64,000 nucleotides of DNA from CAVVNN01 sp963838035. Lineage in GTDB: Bacteria; Actinomycetota; Thermoleophilia; Solirubrobacterales; 70-9. Positions within the stretch are counted from its first letter, which is position 1. Each line of letters opens with the position of its first letter. The translations under genes were made by a program, and so were the position numbers. The notes beneath the pieces are model-generated. The model was not told the DNA's origin, did not search any database, and saw nothing but the letters and a program-made list of their open reading frames with translations. Of this stretch, positions 1 to 10,007 are shown piece after piece. Location of the stretch: assembly GCA_963838035.1 (NCBI GenBank), contig CAWIPM010000002.1, positions 124,001 through 188,000 of the forward strand. The letters run 5' to 3'.

Positions 1-174
1 CACCCATCGCTCCAGCTCTTTGACCGGAACAAGTCGCTTGCGGCCGCGGCGAATGAGTCTCAGTTCCGGCGCCACGTTTTCGTCGAAGAAGTCGGGTCCG
101 ACACCGATCGAAGCCGCGGCCTCAGCCGGCGTAAGAGCGATCCGAGGGATGCTCGCTGGAGGCTTCCTAGCCAC
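1..174 (-). CDS. Excisionase-like helix-turn-helix DNA-binding protein, cut by the window edge
   Basis: The first 58 residues are visible; the rest lies left of base 1. From a GTG start with a GGGGGAG ribosome site 2-3 bases upstream, the protein reads through a segment with TPAEAAASIGV followed by RRGRKRLVPVKELERWV. This is the layout of the HTH_17/excisionase family: a short winged helix that recognises DNA, with an RRG turn before a strand that reads 'r-lvPv-el-rW'. Such proteins are usually directionality factors or small regulators beside a tyrosine integrase in integrative elements. A MobF relaxase lies divergently to the right, which fits. The integrase, if present, would be outside the window. 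The family call is good; the role is inferred. Confidence 0.7.
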   Translation of the reverse strand, partial: MARKPPASIPRIALTPAEAAASIGVGPDFFDENVAPELRLIRRGRKRLVPVKELERWV

Positions 175-773
175 TGCTCCCCCAACTGCCGATTCGGACG
201 AGAGAGCCTCTGCACCGATCGTGGCACCGTTTGGGAAAGACCGCGACCTCGATCCGTGGAAGGCGCGAAGCGTCGGCGGCAGCGGGATTCTCTTCTCGTG
301 GGGCGGTGGCCATCTCAATTCAGTTGTCCATCTCGATGTCGGATTGCTCCGGTTGCGGTGCCGGTGTGCCGCACTTCTTCACTGCTCGGGCTTCTCGGAG
401 CGCGATTTCGTCTCTACTCCCAGGACGATTGGCGCTCCTGTTTGGTCCCGGTGTGGCGTGCACGCAGCCGCTATCTCGCTGCCTCGGCCGTCCTGACCGG
501 GAGCTCCGGGGTCGGTCGCGCGGTGAGTGCGGCTCGCGGGGTTCCGCTGCCATCAACTTCAGCTCACCACCTACAGCACCAACAGCCCAAAGCTCCAGGC
601 AGCCATCGAGCAGAAACCAGATTGAGCCCCCAAGGACTCCACGAGCAGCCTCAGTCGAAGCAGCCGAGCGTATCCCAGCCCTAGCCCCAACAGCCAACAG
701 CAACCACCCTCACGCCACATCACTTTGTTAAGAGATCGGCACAAAACGCCCTCCCCAGCGACAGGGAGGGTAG
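175..773. other. Gene-free stretch between the HTH gene and the relaxase
   Basis: Several overlapping open frames cross this stretch on both strands, but none resembles a known family and all have the arginine/serine/proline-rich composition of antisense GC-rich frames. It must carry the divergent promoters for the HTH gene and the relaxase. Because relaxase genes often sit beside their oriT, it is also the first place to look for one, but I could not identify a convincing nic site by eye. Confidence 0.5.
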
Positions 774-3700
774 ATGCTCTCGATCGGAAAGCTGGGGCGC
801 GGCCAGGAGCGCTACTACCTCGACAAGGTCGCCGAAGGCACCGAGGACTACTACTCCGGCAAGGGCGAGGCCCCCGGGGAATGGATCGGCGACGCCTCCG
901 AGGGACCTCGGACTCGATCGCGAGGTCGGTGCCGACCAGCTCGTCGCGATGCTGACCGGCCGCAACCCGATCAACGGTGAGCCCTTGCTCTCGATGCGGG
1001 GCGTCCGCGGCGATGGCCCGGTCCCCGGCTTCGACCTCACCTTCTCGGCTCCCAAGTCGGTCTCCCTGCTCTGGGGCCTCGGCGGCCCGGTCGCCGCCGT
1101 CGAAGTCCGAGCCGCCCACCGCGAAGCCGTCCAGGCCGCCCTGGGCTACCTACAGCGCGAGGCATGCTGGACGAGGCGAGGAGCCGGGGGCGCCGAGTTC
1201 CTCAAGGGCAACGGCTACCTCGCCGCCGCCTACCGCCACCGCTCCTCCCGCAACGGCGACCCCCAGCTCCACACCCACGTCCTGATCGCCAACGCGACCA
1301 AGGGCCCCGACGGCCGCTGGACCCGTCTCTATCACCCGGCGATCTACGACCACGCGACCACCGCCTCCTACATCTATGAGGCCCACCTGCGCCACGAGCT
1401 GACCCGCCGCCTCGGCGTGCGCTGGCAAGAGGTCCGCAAGGGCATCGCCGAGATCGAGGGCATCGCCGACTCCCACCTGCGCGCCTTCTCCACCCGTCGC
1501 GCCGAAATCCTCGAGGCCACTGGCCCAGATGCCTCGGCTCGCTCGTTGCAAGTGGCGACCCTTGCCACCCGCAAGCCGAAGGAGCCCGATCTCGGACGCG
1601 AGGAGCTGCTCTCGCGCTGGCGCTCCCGCGCTGATGAGATCGGCCTCGATCGCGAGAGGATCGAGCGCAGCTTCGACCCAGATGCGCGCTTGGGCCTCGG
1701 CGCCGCCGAGGCCCGCACGGTCTCCACCTGGCAGGTAGACCGTGCGGTCTCGGCGGCTGCGTCCCATTTCGATAGGAGGGATGCGATCCAGGCGGTGGCG
1801 GGGCTGCTACCCGAAGGAGCGCCGGGAGCCGAAATCGAGCGCCTGGCCGACGCTTACCTTGCTTCGGATTCGGTGATCCAGATCGCCGAGACCGCGAAGG
1901 GTCCCCGCTTCGCGACCCGCCGCATCTGGGAGCTGGAGCGCGAGGCTCTGGCCGCGGTCGAGCGGATGGGAGAGCAAGGGCCGGCGCCGGCGGGAGAGCT
2001 GGCTGCGGCGCGAGTGATAGGTGCCCGGCCGATCCTGAAGGGCGACCAGCGCGAGATGGTCCGCCGCCTGCTCACCAGCCCCGAAGGAGTCACCGTCGTG
2101 ATCGGCGAGGCGGGGACCGGCAAGACCTTCGCGATCGTCGCCGCCGCGGAAGGTTGGGCGCAGGCCGAGACCCCGCTGCGAGCCGCAGCGCCGACCTGGC
2201 GGGCGGCGAACGTACTGCGCGACGAGGGCCTGCCGGCGATCGCAGTCGCGAGCCTGCTCGTCGAGTTGGACCGGGCCGAGCACGAGGGCGGCGAGGGGTT
2301 GGCGCAGGGTTCAGTGCTGCTCATAGACGAGGCCGGGATGGTGGACTCGGCGACGCTGGCCCGTCTGGTCCACCACGCCGAGGCGGTCGAAGCAAAGCTC
2401 GTCCTGATTGGCGACCCCGAGCAACTGGGGGAGATCGAGGCCGGCGGCCTCTTCCGGGCCGTCGCCGATCGCAGCGAACCGATCCGCCTCGACGAGGTGA
2501 TCCGCCATGAGCATGAGCTCGATCGCGGAGCGGCGAAGCGCATCCGCGAGGGCGAGGGACTCGAGGCGCTTCGTCTCTACCGTTCCTCCGAGCGGGTGAC
2601 GATCGCCCCCGACGCGGAGGCCCGCCGCGAGGCAATGGTCCGCGACTGGCACGAGTCCTTCGACCGTGGCGAGGACGCGGTGATGATCGCCAAGCGAAAC
2701 GCCGAGGTCGCGAAGCTAAACGCGATGGCGCGCGAGGTGAGAAAGCAGACGGGCAAGCTCGGCGCCGAGGAGATCGAAGTCGGCGAGCCAACCCTTTGCC
2801 GCCGGCGACCAAGTAATCACCCGCGTCAACGACCGCCAATCCGACATCTACAACCGCGAGCGCTGGCACGTCGCCGAGGTCGACGCCGAGCAGCGCCGCG
2901 TGGTCCTCGAAGGCGTCGACCAGGCGAAGCGAGTGAAGGTCGGAGCCGAGTACCTGGCGCGAACCACCCCGCACTCAGACGCTCCAGCGCTTGAACACGC
3001 CTACGCCGTGACGACCTACTCCGCGCAGGGAGCCGACTGTCGACCGCGCCTTCGTGATGGCCGATCCCTCGATGGACAAGCAGGAGCTCTACGTCGCCGC
3101 CTCGCGCGCCCGCGAGGGAGACCTACCTCTATGCGACCCCGGAGGTCCAAGAACACCGCGAGGAGATCGCGCCGGCTTCTCCCTACCGGCGTGAGGGCAT
3201 CCCGCATATCGCCGAAGCGGCGGAGCGCGACCGCGCCCAGCTCGCCGCCCACGACATCGCCCAGCTCGAGGCGCTGCCGAGCGCCGAGCTGATCGAGCGG
3301 CGCGACACGTTCAGATCGCAGGCCCGCCAGGAGCAAATCAACGAGACCGACCGTGCCGCGCTACAGGGGCGAATCGAACGGCAGGCCGAGTTCTTCGCCG
3401 GCGTGGACGTCCAGCGCGAACGTGCCAAGGGGCTACCTCGCAAGCTCCGCCGCTTCGAGCTAGAGCGGGTCGATCGCACCGAGGAGCGGACCGAGCAGAT
3501 CCTCGACCGGATGGAAGCCGAGCTTCGCCGGATGCCGCCGGTCGACCATGCTGCACGGCGGGAGCTGGCCGCCGCCGAGCAGGTCCTCGCCAAACGCCTG
3601 CAGGCAGCGCTCCTCGCCGCCCGCCTCTCCCCGCCCACCTACATCACCAAGGAGCTGGGGGAGAGGCCGCTCGATCGCGCAATGGCAAGCGCATGGGATC

Positions 3701-3887
3701 GCGGGGTGATGGAGATCGAGGGCTACCGCCAGCGCATGGCGTCAAGGACCCGAGCAGGGCGCTCGGGCGAGAGCAGGAGCGAGCGGTGCAGCGGGCCGCG
3801 CTGCGTCGGGTTCGCGAAACGCAGCGCCTGCTCGGCCTGGGAGCGGTGAGACGACCAACCCGGTCAGCCTCTCGGGCGATCAGATAA
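774..3887 (+). pseudogene. MobF-family conjugative relaxase/helicase (TrwC/TraI-like), frameshifted
   Basis: This is a relaxase that would nick oriT and unwind plasmid or integrative-element DNA for transfer. The ATG follows a good GGGAGGG site. The N-terminal TrwC relaxase domain has tyrosine pairs (RYYLD, DYYSG) near residues 14-28 and the metal-binding histidines in QLHTHVLIAN. An AAA/RecD-type helicase follows, with Walker A GEAGTGKT, Walker B LLIDEAG and the late motif TTYSAQG..VAASRAR. A coiled, charged C-terminal tail closes it. The frame is broken near 905, 2795, 3037, 3113 and 3737. At each point a one-base change restores the expected family sequence, for example SAQGATVDRAF at 3037. 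It is either a decayed gene or a gene with sequence errors. About 1,035 residues would be restored, a normal length for the family. Confidence 0.85.
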
Positions 3888-4115
3888 CGCGGAGGCAGCC
3901 CGTCGCGCCGAGGACGCTATGGCTGTGAACGGATGTCTGTTGCAGAAGGACATCAGAACCCAGTTCGTGTATGTAGGGGTGCGGGGCTGGGGTCGCTGAG
4001 GCGTTTCGAGTTGCCGGCAGACAGGGCGTTGGATGGAGCTGGGCGGCTCTGGGTAGCGTGGCCTGAGAAGTTGCAGGTGCTTGGGTTGATGCCTTGTCGT
4101 TCGTGATGAAGTGTG

Positions 4116-4823
4116 TCACCGCACCACCGCCTCGCCGATCTGGATGAACTGCTCGGCCCGCACCTGGTAGACCGCCCGCTCCACCGCCCTGCGGGTCTGG
4201 CCGGGGGCGCAGTGGTAGTGGACCTCGAGACGGAGCCCTGACCGATCGCCCAGCGCCAGGCGCGGATCAGCTCGTACAGGCGTCGTGGCGCCTTCGGCGT
4301 CAGCTCGACCTCGATCGCGATCGTTCCCTCATCGGCGAGGACGGCGAGGTCGGGGCGATGCAGGCGGGTCCTGCCTCGGCGTTCTCCGAGGTCGGCGCTG
4401 GCCAGCGCTTTGCCGGCGATCTGCTCGGCCAAGACGATCTCGCGCTCGCTCAGCACGGGAGCGTCGTAGTGGTTGCCGAGCAGCTGCGCGGTGCTCGTGC
4501 ATCGCAGCATGTGCTCGACGCTGCCGGGGCTGATCTTCGCCAGGGGCAGGCCGAGGCCGGCGTAGCGCAGGCCTCGCGGCTGGCGCGCAGGAGGCCGCGC
4601 TCGGTGCGCAGCAGGTCGACGCGCTCAAGCAGTCCTGCTCCACGCAGCTGGAGACCCGACGGTAGGCGGCGGTGAGGCCGACGTCGAGCGTCGCCATCAC
4701 GTGGCGCATTGCGATCAGCCCGAAGCGACCGACGAAGCGGACCAACTCTTGGTCGCGGTCGCGCGGCGGCGCGGGCGGGTCGAGGGCGAGGGCGAGGGCG
4801 TTCTCGGCGGGGTGCGGCGTCAT
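4116..4823 (-). pseudogene. Replication-relaxation family protein (Replic_Relax-like), frameshifted
   Basis: Read leftward from an ATG at 4823, the protein begins MTPHPAENALALAL and continues with DQELVRFVGRFGLIAMRHV, the winged-helix start of this family. It ends with IAIEVELTPKAPRRLYELIRAWR and VRAEQFIQIGEAVVR before a TGA at 4116. The segment HRPDLAVLADEGTIAIEVEL has the D..E.E pattern of a restriction-endonuclease-like fold, as described for these proteins. Frame breaks near 4640, 4575 and 4236 each need one base to repair. Members are typically found on actinobacterial plasmids and integrative elements beside relaxases and are thought to act in replication initiation or DNA relaxation. 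That association is the main support for the role here. The start codon has no clear ribosome site and is uncertain. Confidence 0.65.
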
Positions 4824-5426
4824 CTGAGGAACAAGACGGATCACCGACCCGATTGGCCCCTCCTGGCGCCCAAACGGATGCGCGATGGTTGACCTAGACT
4901 GCGTATGCAATGGCGGCAGGGGGCAGTCGTGGAAGTGTGGTGGGCTTTTGGGCAATAGTCGCGACGCTTGCGATCTGCTTAATTGCTCCCAGCGCTGCCC
5001 AGGCCACGCTCCCGGGAGGGCCGGGGCTGATCGCCTTGCAGCGCTCAGCCGACCCCAACGGCTCGAATATCTGGTTGCTGGACTGGCACACAGGAGCGGC
5101 GCGTCAGCTGACCTTCGGCGATTTCGACGGGTTCCGAGCTTCTCGCCGAACGGAGAATGGATCGCATTTCGAAGCGATGCCTCCTGGCACGGCTATCTCA
5201 ACATCTGGGCGATCCGAACAGACGGCTCTCACTCTGCACCGCCTGACCAAGGGCAAGGGGGATCTCTCCAGGGACGAACCCGCCTTCAGCGCCAACGGAC
5301 GCTGGGTCGCCTTCACCGCCGAAGCGCCCGGACGCAACGGCTATCAGATCGAACGGGTCGCCTTGAGTGGCGGCCATCGCCGCGTGGTCGTCCCAGGCAC
5401 CCGGCGGCAATCTGCATGGGCTCTGT

Positions 5427-5430
5427 GGCC
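5427..5430. repeat. Left copy of the 4-bp target-site duplication (GGCC) of the IS element
   Basis: GGCC immediately precedes the TGGACCCC end of the element and is matched by GGCC at 6747-6750 immediately after the other end. Collapsing the two copies to one restores the beta-propeller reading frame, which supports these boundaries over the alternative of including TGGCC in the terminal repeat. Confidence 0.8.
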
Positions 5431-5554
5431 TGGACCCCACCCCCGCGTTGACACCCACCTGACGTAGATCGTCGGATGCCTCGGAGGGGCGAAGCCCCGC
5501 AGAGGCATCCGAGGCGAAACACAGGATGGCCGCTCGACCACAAAGGAGATCGAG

Positions 5555-5852
5555 TTGGCAGAGCAACGCAAGTACCGGAAGTTCACGGCCTCCCAGAAGC
5601 TGGAGATCGTGCTGGCAGGGCTACGCGGCGATCGGACGTCAAGGACGTCTGCCGCGAGCACGAGATCGCCGAGACCCTCTACTACGCCTGGCGCGACAAG
5701 CTGCTGGAGGGCGGAAGGCCGCCCTCGCCGGCAAAGACGAGCGCCAGGGCGAGAAGGAGATGGAGAAGCGGATCCGCGAGCTGGAGCGCAGCCTCGGGCG
5801 CAAGACCTATGAGCTCGAGATAGCGGGGGAAGCATTGCGGGGCTGGGAGTGA
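5555..5852 (+). pseudogene. IS3-family transposase OrfA (HTH and coiled-coil), frameshifted
   Basis: The gene starts at TTG behind a strong AAGGAG site and reads MAEQRKYRKFTASQKLEIVLAGLRG. This is the transposase-8 helix-turn-helix that recognises the element ends. After a one-base break near 5632 the second helix continues as VKDVCREHEIAETLYYAWRD. After another near 5715 it continues as a leucine-zipper region (EKEMEKRIRELERSLGRKTYE) and stops at 5852. OrfA normally joins OrfB by programmed -1 frameshifting. Here the overlap is GTGA at 5849, so OrfB may also be translated independently. The two internal breaks are not at a recognisable slippery heptamer, so they are not the programmed site. 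Confidence 0.8.
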
Positions 5853-6728
5853 GAGAGCGCGTCGCCCGGTCCCGCCAGCTGGTCGCCAGCGGCCGCAAGG
5901 TCGCGGCCGTGGCGCGCGTCATGCAGGTCACCCGCCAGGCGATCTACCGCACCCCGAAGCCGAGGACCCGCCGCGGGTCCGCGGCCGGCGACGGGGACCG
6001 TCGATCGGGCGATCGTCGAGGTCGCAAGGGCCAACCCGACCGACGGCACCCGCATGGTCGCGGCCCTGACGAGCCGCGAGATCGAGCGGCCGGTCTCGCG
6101 CAAGCGCGCTCAGCGGGTGATGCGAGCCGAGCGCCTGCTGCAGCGCCACCGGCCCTCCGGCCGCCGGCGCCGGCCCGGCCACTTCCGGGTCGAGCGCCCC
6201 GATCAGCTCTGGCACATGGACATGACCGCGATCTGGGTCGCCGAGCACGGCTGGTGTTACCTGAACGCGATCGTCGACTGCTGCACCCGTGAGATCGCCG
6301 GCTTGGTGCTCGACCTGCGCTGCCGCCGCCAGGAGGCCGAAGCGGTGATCGAGGCGTGGCGCTGGGGCCCACGGGATCGAGCCCGGCCCAGCTCACCCTC
6401 GGCACGGATAACGGCACCGCCTATACATCGCGCGGCTTCCGAGCCCGCCTCAAGGGGCTCGGCGTCGCCACACCGCCGCGGCGGCTACCGCGACCCCGAG
6501 TCCCAGGCCTTCATCGAGTCCTGGTTCTCGAAGCTCAAGGAGCGGCTCATCTGGCGCTCGGAGTTCGAGACCCTCGAGGACGCTCGGGCGGCGATCGCCG
6601 CCTACGTCGAGACCTACCACCACCGGCCCCACTCGGGCCTCGACTACCGAACCCCGAAGGAGGTGAGAAAGACCTGGGAGGATGCCCAGGAGTCAGAAGC
6701 GACTACTAATTCACGCGGCCTCAGGTGA
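5849..6728 (+). pseudogene. IS3-family transposase OrfB (DDE integrase core), frameshifted
   Basis: The N-terminus has an HTH_21-like region (ARSRQLVASGRKVAAVARVM, then SRKRAQRVMRAERL). The retroviral-integrase core carries the three acidic catalytic residues in DQLWHMDMTAIW, TLGTDNGTAYTS and AFIESWFSKLKERLIW. The tail YHHRPHSGLDYRTPKEV is diagnostic of IS3 OrfB. Frame breaks are visible near 5985, 6362 and 6480. The second acidic motif lies in a different frame from its neighbours, so the gene as written cannot make a full enzyme. The restored length of about 293 residues is normal. Confidence 0.85.
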
Positions 6729-7580
6729 CAACGTTGGAGGGGTCCAGGCCACCTGCCTACTCCCCAGATGGAGAGCATCTCGCCTGGGTGCAGGGCCCGA
6801 GAGTCGGCACGCGCAACTCGGAGCCGCATATCTACATCGGCGACACCCAGGGCCGGCACGCCCTGACGGCTCACAATTGGGGCGCTCCGGAATTCTCTCC
6901 CGATGGTCGAAGCATCGTCTACTTGCGAGGCTTCGCCGGTGCCGGTGCAATTCAAGTTCTGAAATCGACGTCCTTTCGCTCGATTCCGGCAAACTCAGCA
7001 CAGCCAAGTACTCCTGCGGGGCAGGACTCTACGCACCAACATTTTCGCCCGACGGCAGTTGGATCACCTACACAGTCGGGACGGCAGAGGGCTCGGAACT
7101 CGGCTTCATCGCGACACCGGGATGGGTTCCGAGCTTCACACCGCTACCTGGACTGGGTGCAGACCTTCCGGTCGACGAAGCGCCGAGCTGGCAGCCAGTT
7201 CCGTAAGACAGTTGACTGCCCAGGCATTAGATCGCGTCCGACGTTGCCCCTCTGCCGACGGTTGATCTCCTCCATCAGAGACAGAAGGCCAAGCAGGTAG
7301 GGCTCATTCCGCGTAACCCCAGGAACCCTGTGCTCAGGGAACGGGCAAGCCGGCAGCCCAACGCGAACCCGCCAAATCCGGCCGTTCCGTCTACCGACAC
7401 TACCTGCGAACTCCGAACGCCTCCGGCCGAACCCAGCCCCCCGCCGCCCTCTTCTCTCCCCTTCTCACGGCGTCTCCCTCGGCCGAATCCCTGACCGCAT
7501 CCGCTTCTCCCAAATCCGTTTTCCAACCTCTGGGCCTGCCACCGCACCCCGCGCCGCTTGCCCACTGCCCTACTCGAACT

Positions 7581-7648
7581 CGGCAGCCGACCACGACCGC
7601 ACACCACCTGATGTCTCTCTCATGGTGTGTGGGCGTGGTCGGCTGCCG
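7581..7648. repeat. Inverted repeat, 26-bp arms, 16-base loop
   Basis: The left arm 7581-7606 (starting CGGCAGCCGACCACG) is matched by the right arm 7623-7648 (ending CGTGGTCGGCTGCCG) with two mismatches. The loop is CCTGATGTCTCTCTCA. No T-run follows on either strand, so it is not a normal intrinsic terminator. The arms are long and far more regular than the surroundings. It resembles the end structures of small mobile elements, but I recognise no family. Confidence 0.75.
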
Positions 7649-7755
7649 AGAGAGGTCCAAACCGCTCAGGTAAGCGGCGCGGGGGTGGACTGCGAATCCA
7701 CGGTTCCGTCCACGGTTCCGTCCACCGACGGCAGGGCTGGCAGAGGTGAGCGAGC

Positions 7756-7873
7756 GCCGACCTACTCGCAGCAATAGCGCCGCGCCGGGCGGTAGTCAAG
7801 GGCGCTTCGCGCCCGACCCCGCAGGAGGGTTGACGACCGCCCGGCGCGGCGCTTCAATCGCAGGTAGGTCGGC
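7756..7873. repeat. Nested inverted repeat, about 44-bp arms with an inner palindrome
   Basis: The inner arms 7776-7799 and 7830-7853 (AGCGCCGCGCCGGGCGGTAG..) match at 23 of 24 positions. Outside them GCCGACCTAC at 7756 is mirrored by GTAGGTCGGC ending at 7873, with a few mismatches and slips between. The 30-base centre holds a further small palindrome, GGGCGCTTCGCGCCC at 7800-7814. The whole unit could fold into a single long hairpin or cruciform. It is not coding on either strand and ends without a T-run. Confidence 0.7.
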
Positions 7874-8148
7874 TGTCCGAGATCTGCAGGCGAGGAGAAT
7901 CAGCTAGTTGGTGGCGTGACGATCTTGGGCCGGATTGATCGGATTCCCCTGCGAGGTTGGGGCGGAAGGATTAGAGACAGGGCATCAGTCGCCCAGCCGC
8001 CACCACTTTCCGGCGAATGAGTCAGCTCGCAGGCGTAGTCTCCACCAGTCGTGAATCAACTCCGCATTCCGCTCCCGCCCCGACGGCCGCTCTCCGATGA
8101 GACCGGGGCAGTGGCGCCCTGACCGCAACTCCGCACGGCGGAAGTGGT

Positions 8149-10007
8149 TTGAGCGGGCGCGGGATGCCCCCTCAGGTCTCCGACAGACCGCGGGCGACGC
8201 GCCCGCCCGTGCCACTCCTCGCGCTCGCGACGTGCGTCGTCGCGCTCGTCGCCGCCCTCTACCTGCTCTGGGGCCAGCAGCTGGCCGTGGCGCGAGTCGG
8301 CCCGGCGCTGCCGGTGCGGCCCAATTTCGTCGTCATCCAGACCGACGACTCGACCCTCGAACAGCTCTACGCCGCCTGGCGCCCATCCCCGGCGCGCCGG
8401 CGATCCGGGCGATGCCGAACACGCTGGACCTGATCGCCAAACGCGGCGCCACCTTCAATCGCTACTACGTCTCCTACTCGCTCTGCTGCGCCCTCACGGG
8501 TCAGCCTGCTGACCGGCCGCTACGCCCACAACGAGGACGACCGCGGCAACGTCGAGCCCGACGGCGGCTACACGGGCTTCCGCAGAGCCCCGGCTGGCAC
8601 CACAACATCGCCACCTGGCTGCAGGGCGCCGGCTACCGCACGATCCACATCGGCAAGTTCCTCAACGGCTACGGCGAAGCTCCCTACTCGACGGCGGCGG
8701 AAGTGCCGCCGGGCTGGAGCGCCTGGCATACCGTCATCAACTCCGATTCCGACCATTACTACTACGGCTACGAACTGAGCGACAACGGCGTCCTCGAAGG
8801 CCCGTTCGGGAACTCGGGCAGCTGGGAAACCCGTGAATACGGTGAACGCGACGACCCCGGCTGCCCGTATGCGCGCCGGTGAACGGCAAACCCTGTAACT
8901 ACGAGACCGACAAGTTCGACGAAATGGCGGTGCAGCGAACTGGCGGCCACGCCAGCCCGAGAAGCCCTTCTACCTGCAGCTCGACGAGACCGCCCCGCAC
9001 GGCGACTTCCGCCGGCCGGCCGGGCCCGAGCCGCCGACGCGCTACTACAACCTCTTCGACGGCGCGCCACTGCCCGACGACCGGGCCGAAGGGCTTCGAC
9101 GAGGGCAACGTCAACGACAAGCCCCGCTTCGTCCGCGAAGCGCCCTACCTGACGCCGCAGGAAATCCACACCTACCGCGTCTACTACGACAAGGCGCTGG
9201 CCTCGCTGCGCGGCGTCGACGACGGCGTCAAGGAGATCGTCGAAGAGCTCGGCGCCCTGCACCGGCTGCGCGACACCTACATCATCTTCACCTCCGACAA
9301 CGGCTTCTTCTACGGCCAGCACCGCCTGGTCGGCGGCAAGTTCCTCGCCTACGAGCCCTCCACCCACCTGCCCTTCCTGATCCGCGGCCCGGGGATCAGG
9401 CCGGGGACCGAATCCGACCAGCTGGCCGCCAACGTCGACATCGCGCCGACGATCCTCGAACTGGCCCACGTGAAAGCCGACCGCAGCCTCGACGGCCGCT
9501 CGCTCTTCCCCTTCGCCCGCGATCCGCTCGCTCACGCCCGCCGGCCGGTCCTCTTCGAGTCCTACGTCGAAACCAACGACGTCGACGGAAGACGGCGGGC
9601 TGCGTCCAGTCGGCGAGCACCGAGGCCGACGACCTGCCGGTGAAGCGCAGCTCGGAACGGCGCCGCCCCGCGCACGCCTCGATCGTGGCCCCGCCGAAGA
9701 ACTACTTCGGCATCGTCCTCGGCCCCTACAAGTACATCGAGTGGCCTGACGGCGAGAAAGAGCTCTACGACCTGGAAACGGACCCCTACGAGCTCAACAA
9801 CCGCGTCCGCAGCCCCAACTACTTCCCGGTCCGAGCTTCCTCCACCGCGAACTGGAACGGCTGGAGACCTGCTCGGGCAGGGTCTGCAGCGAAGAATCGC
9901 CGCCCCTGCCGCTGACCCGCCGCGAACAGGCGCAGCTGAAGCGAGAAAAGGAACGCGAACGTCGCGAAAAGGAGAGGGAACGCCGCGAAAAACATCACGG
10001 CCACTGA
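8149..10007 (+). pseudogene. Secreted or membrane-anchored type I sulfatase, frameshifted
   Basis: This enzyme would hydrolyse sulfate esters outside the membrane. An N-terminal hydrophobic segment (VPLLALATCVVALVAALYLL) precedes the sulfatase core. NFVVIQTDDS supplies the first metal aspartates. Removing one base near 8490 restores the activation motif C-P-S-R followed by VSLLTGRYAHN, in which the cysteine becomes formylglycine. Later motifs include HIGKFLNGYG and FTSDNGFFYGQHRL. A lysine/arginine/glutamate-rich tail ends the protein. About eight one-base breaks are visible (near 8390, 8490, 8583, 8870, 8950, 9085, 9600, 9845). The TTG start at 8149 has a GGCGGAAG site; ATG at 8164 is the alternative. 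The stop overlaps the start of the formylglycine-generating enzyme, so the two are co-transcribed. Confidence 0.85.

Larger units (their letters stand above)
5431..6746 (+). mobile_element. IS3-family insertion sequence with terminal inverted repeats and GGCC target duplication
   Basis: The ends begin TGGACCCC and finish GGGGTCCA. The left end continues with CGTTGACACC and the right end (reverse strand) with CGTTGTCACC, so the inverted repeats extend imperfectly over about 25 bp. Identical 4-bp GGCC copies flank the element at 5427-5430 and 6747-6750. Inside are the two overlapping genes typical of IS3: a helix-turn-helix OrfA and a DDE integrase OrfB. The length, 1,316 bp, is normal for IS3. 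Both genes carry frame breaks, so this copy is either inactive or affected by sequence errors. Confidence 0.88.
4910..7206 (+). pseudogene. TolB-like beta-propeller protein (PD40 repeats), split by an insertion sequence
   Basis: An exported protein begins with a hydrophobic segment (VVGFWAIVATLAICLIAPS) and a probable signal-peptidase site after AQA. At least five WD40-like/PD40 blades follow, each with the F/YSPDG..W/I pattern: FSPNGEWIAF, FSANGRWVAF, YSPDGEHLAW, FSPDGRSIVY and FSPDGSWITY. The coding sequence is interrupted at 5431-6746 by an IS3-type element. Joining 5430 to 6751 gives an uninterrupted frame reading ALWPPAYSPDGEHLAW. Additional one-base breaks near 5125 and 5215 (compensating) and near 6950 are visible. 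PD40 proteins bind peptides or polysaccharides in the periplasm or outside the cell; this one's ligand is unknown. As it stands it is inactivated. Confidence 0.85.
7207..8148. other. Gene-free stretch containing two long inverted repeats
   Basis: No open frame here resembles a protein family. The stretch separates the broken propeller gene from the sulfatase. It holds a 26-bp-arm hairpin (7581-7648), a 44-bp-arm nested inverted repeat (7756-7873) and a short direct repeat of CACGGTTCCGTC at about 7700-7725. The composition stays GC-rich. It may be the remnant of a small non-autonomous element or an intergenic regulatory region. Confidence 0.5.

Noticed and set aside
175..773. Several overlapping open frames on both strands
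   Set aside because: They have low-complexity composition with no recognisable domain, and the frames merely reflect high GC content.
5555..6728. Programmed ribosomal frameshifting as the explanation for all breaks in the IS genes
   Set aside because: IS3 elements use one -1 site at the OrfA/OrfB overlap. Here five breaks occur inside the genes, without slippery heptamers, in both directions.
7581..7648. Intrinsic terminator, tRNA or integron attC site
   Set aside because: There is no T-run on either side, no cloverleaf, and no attC core bases or nearby integron integrase.
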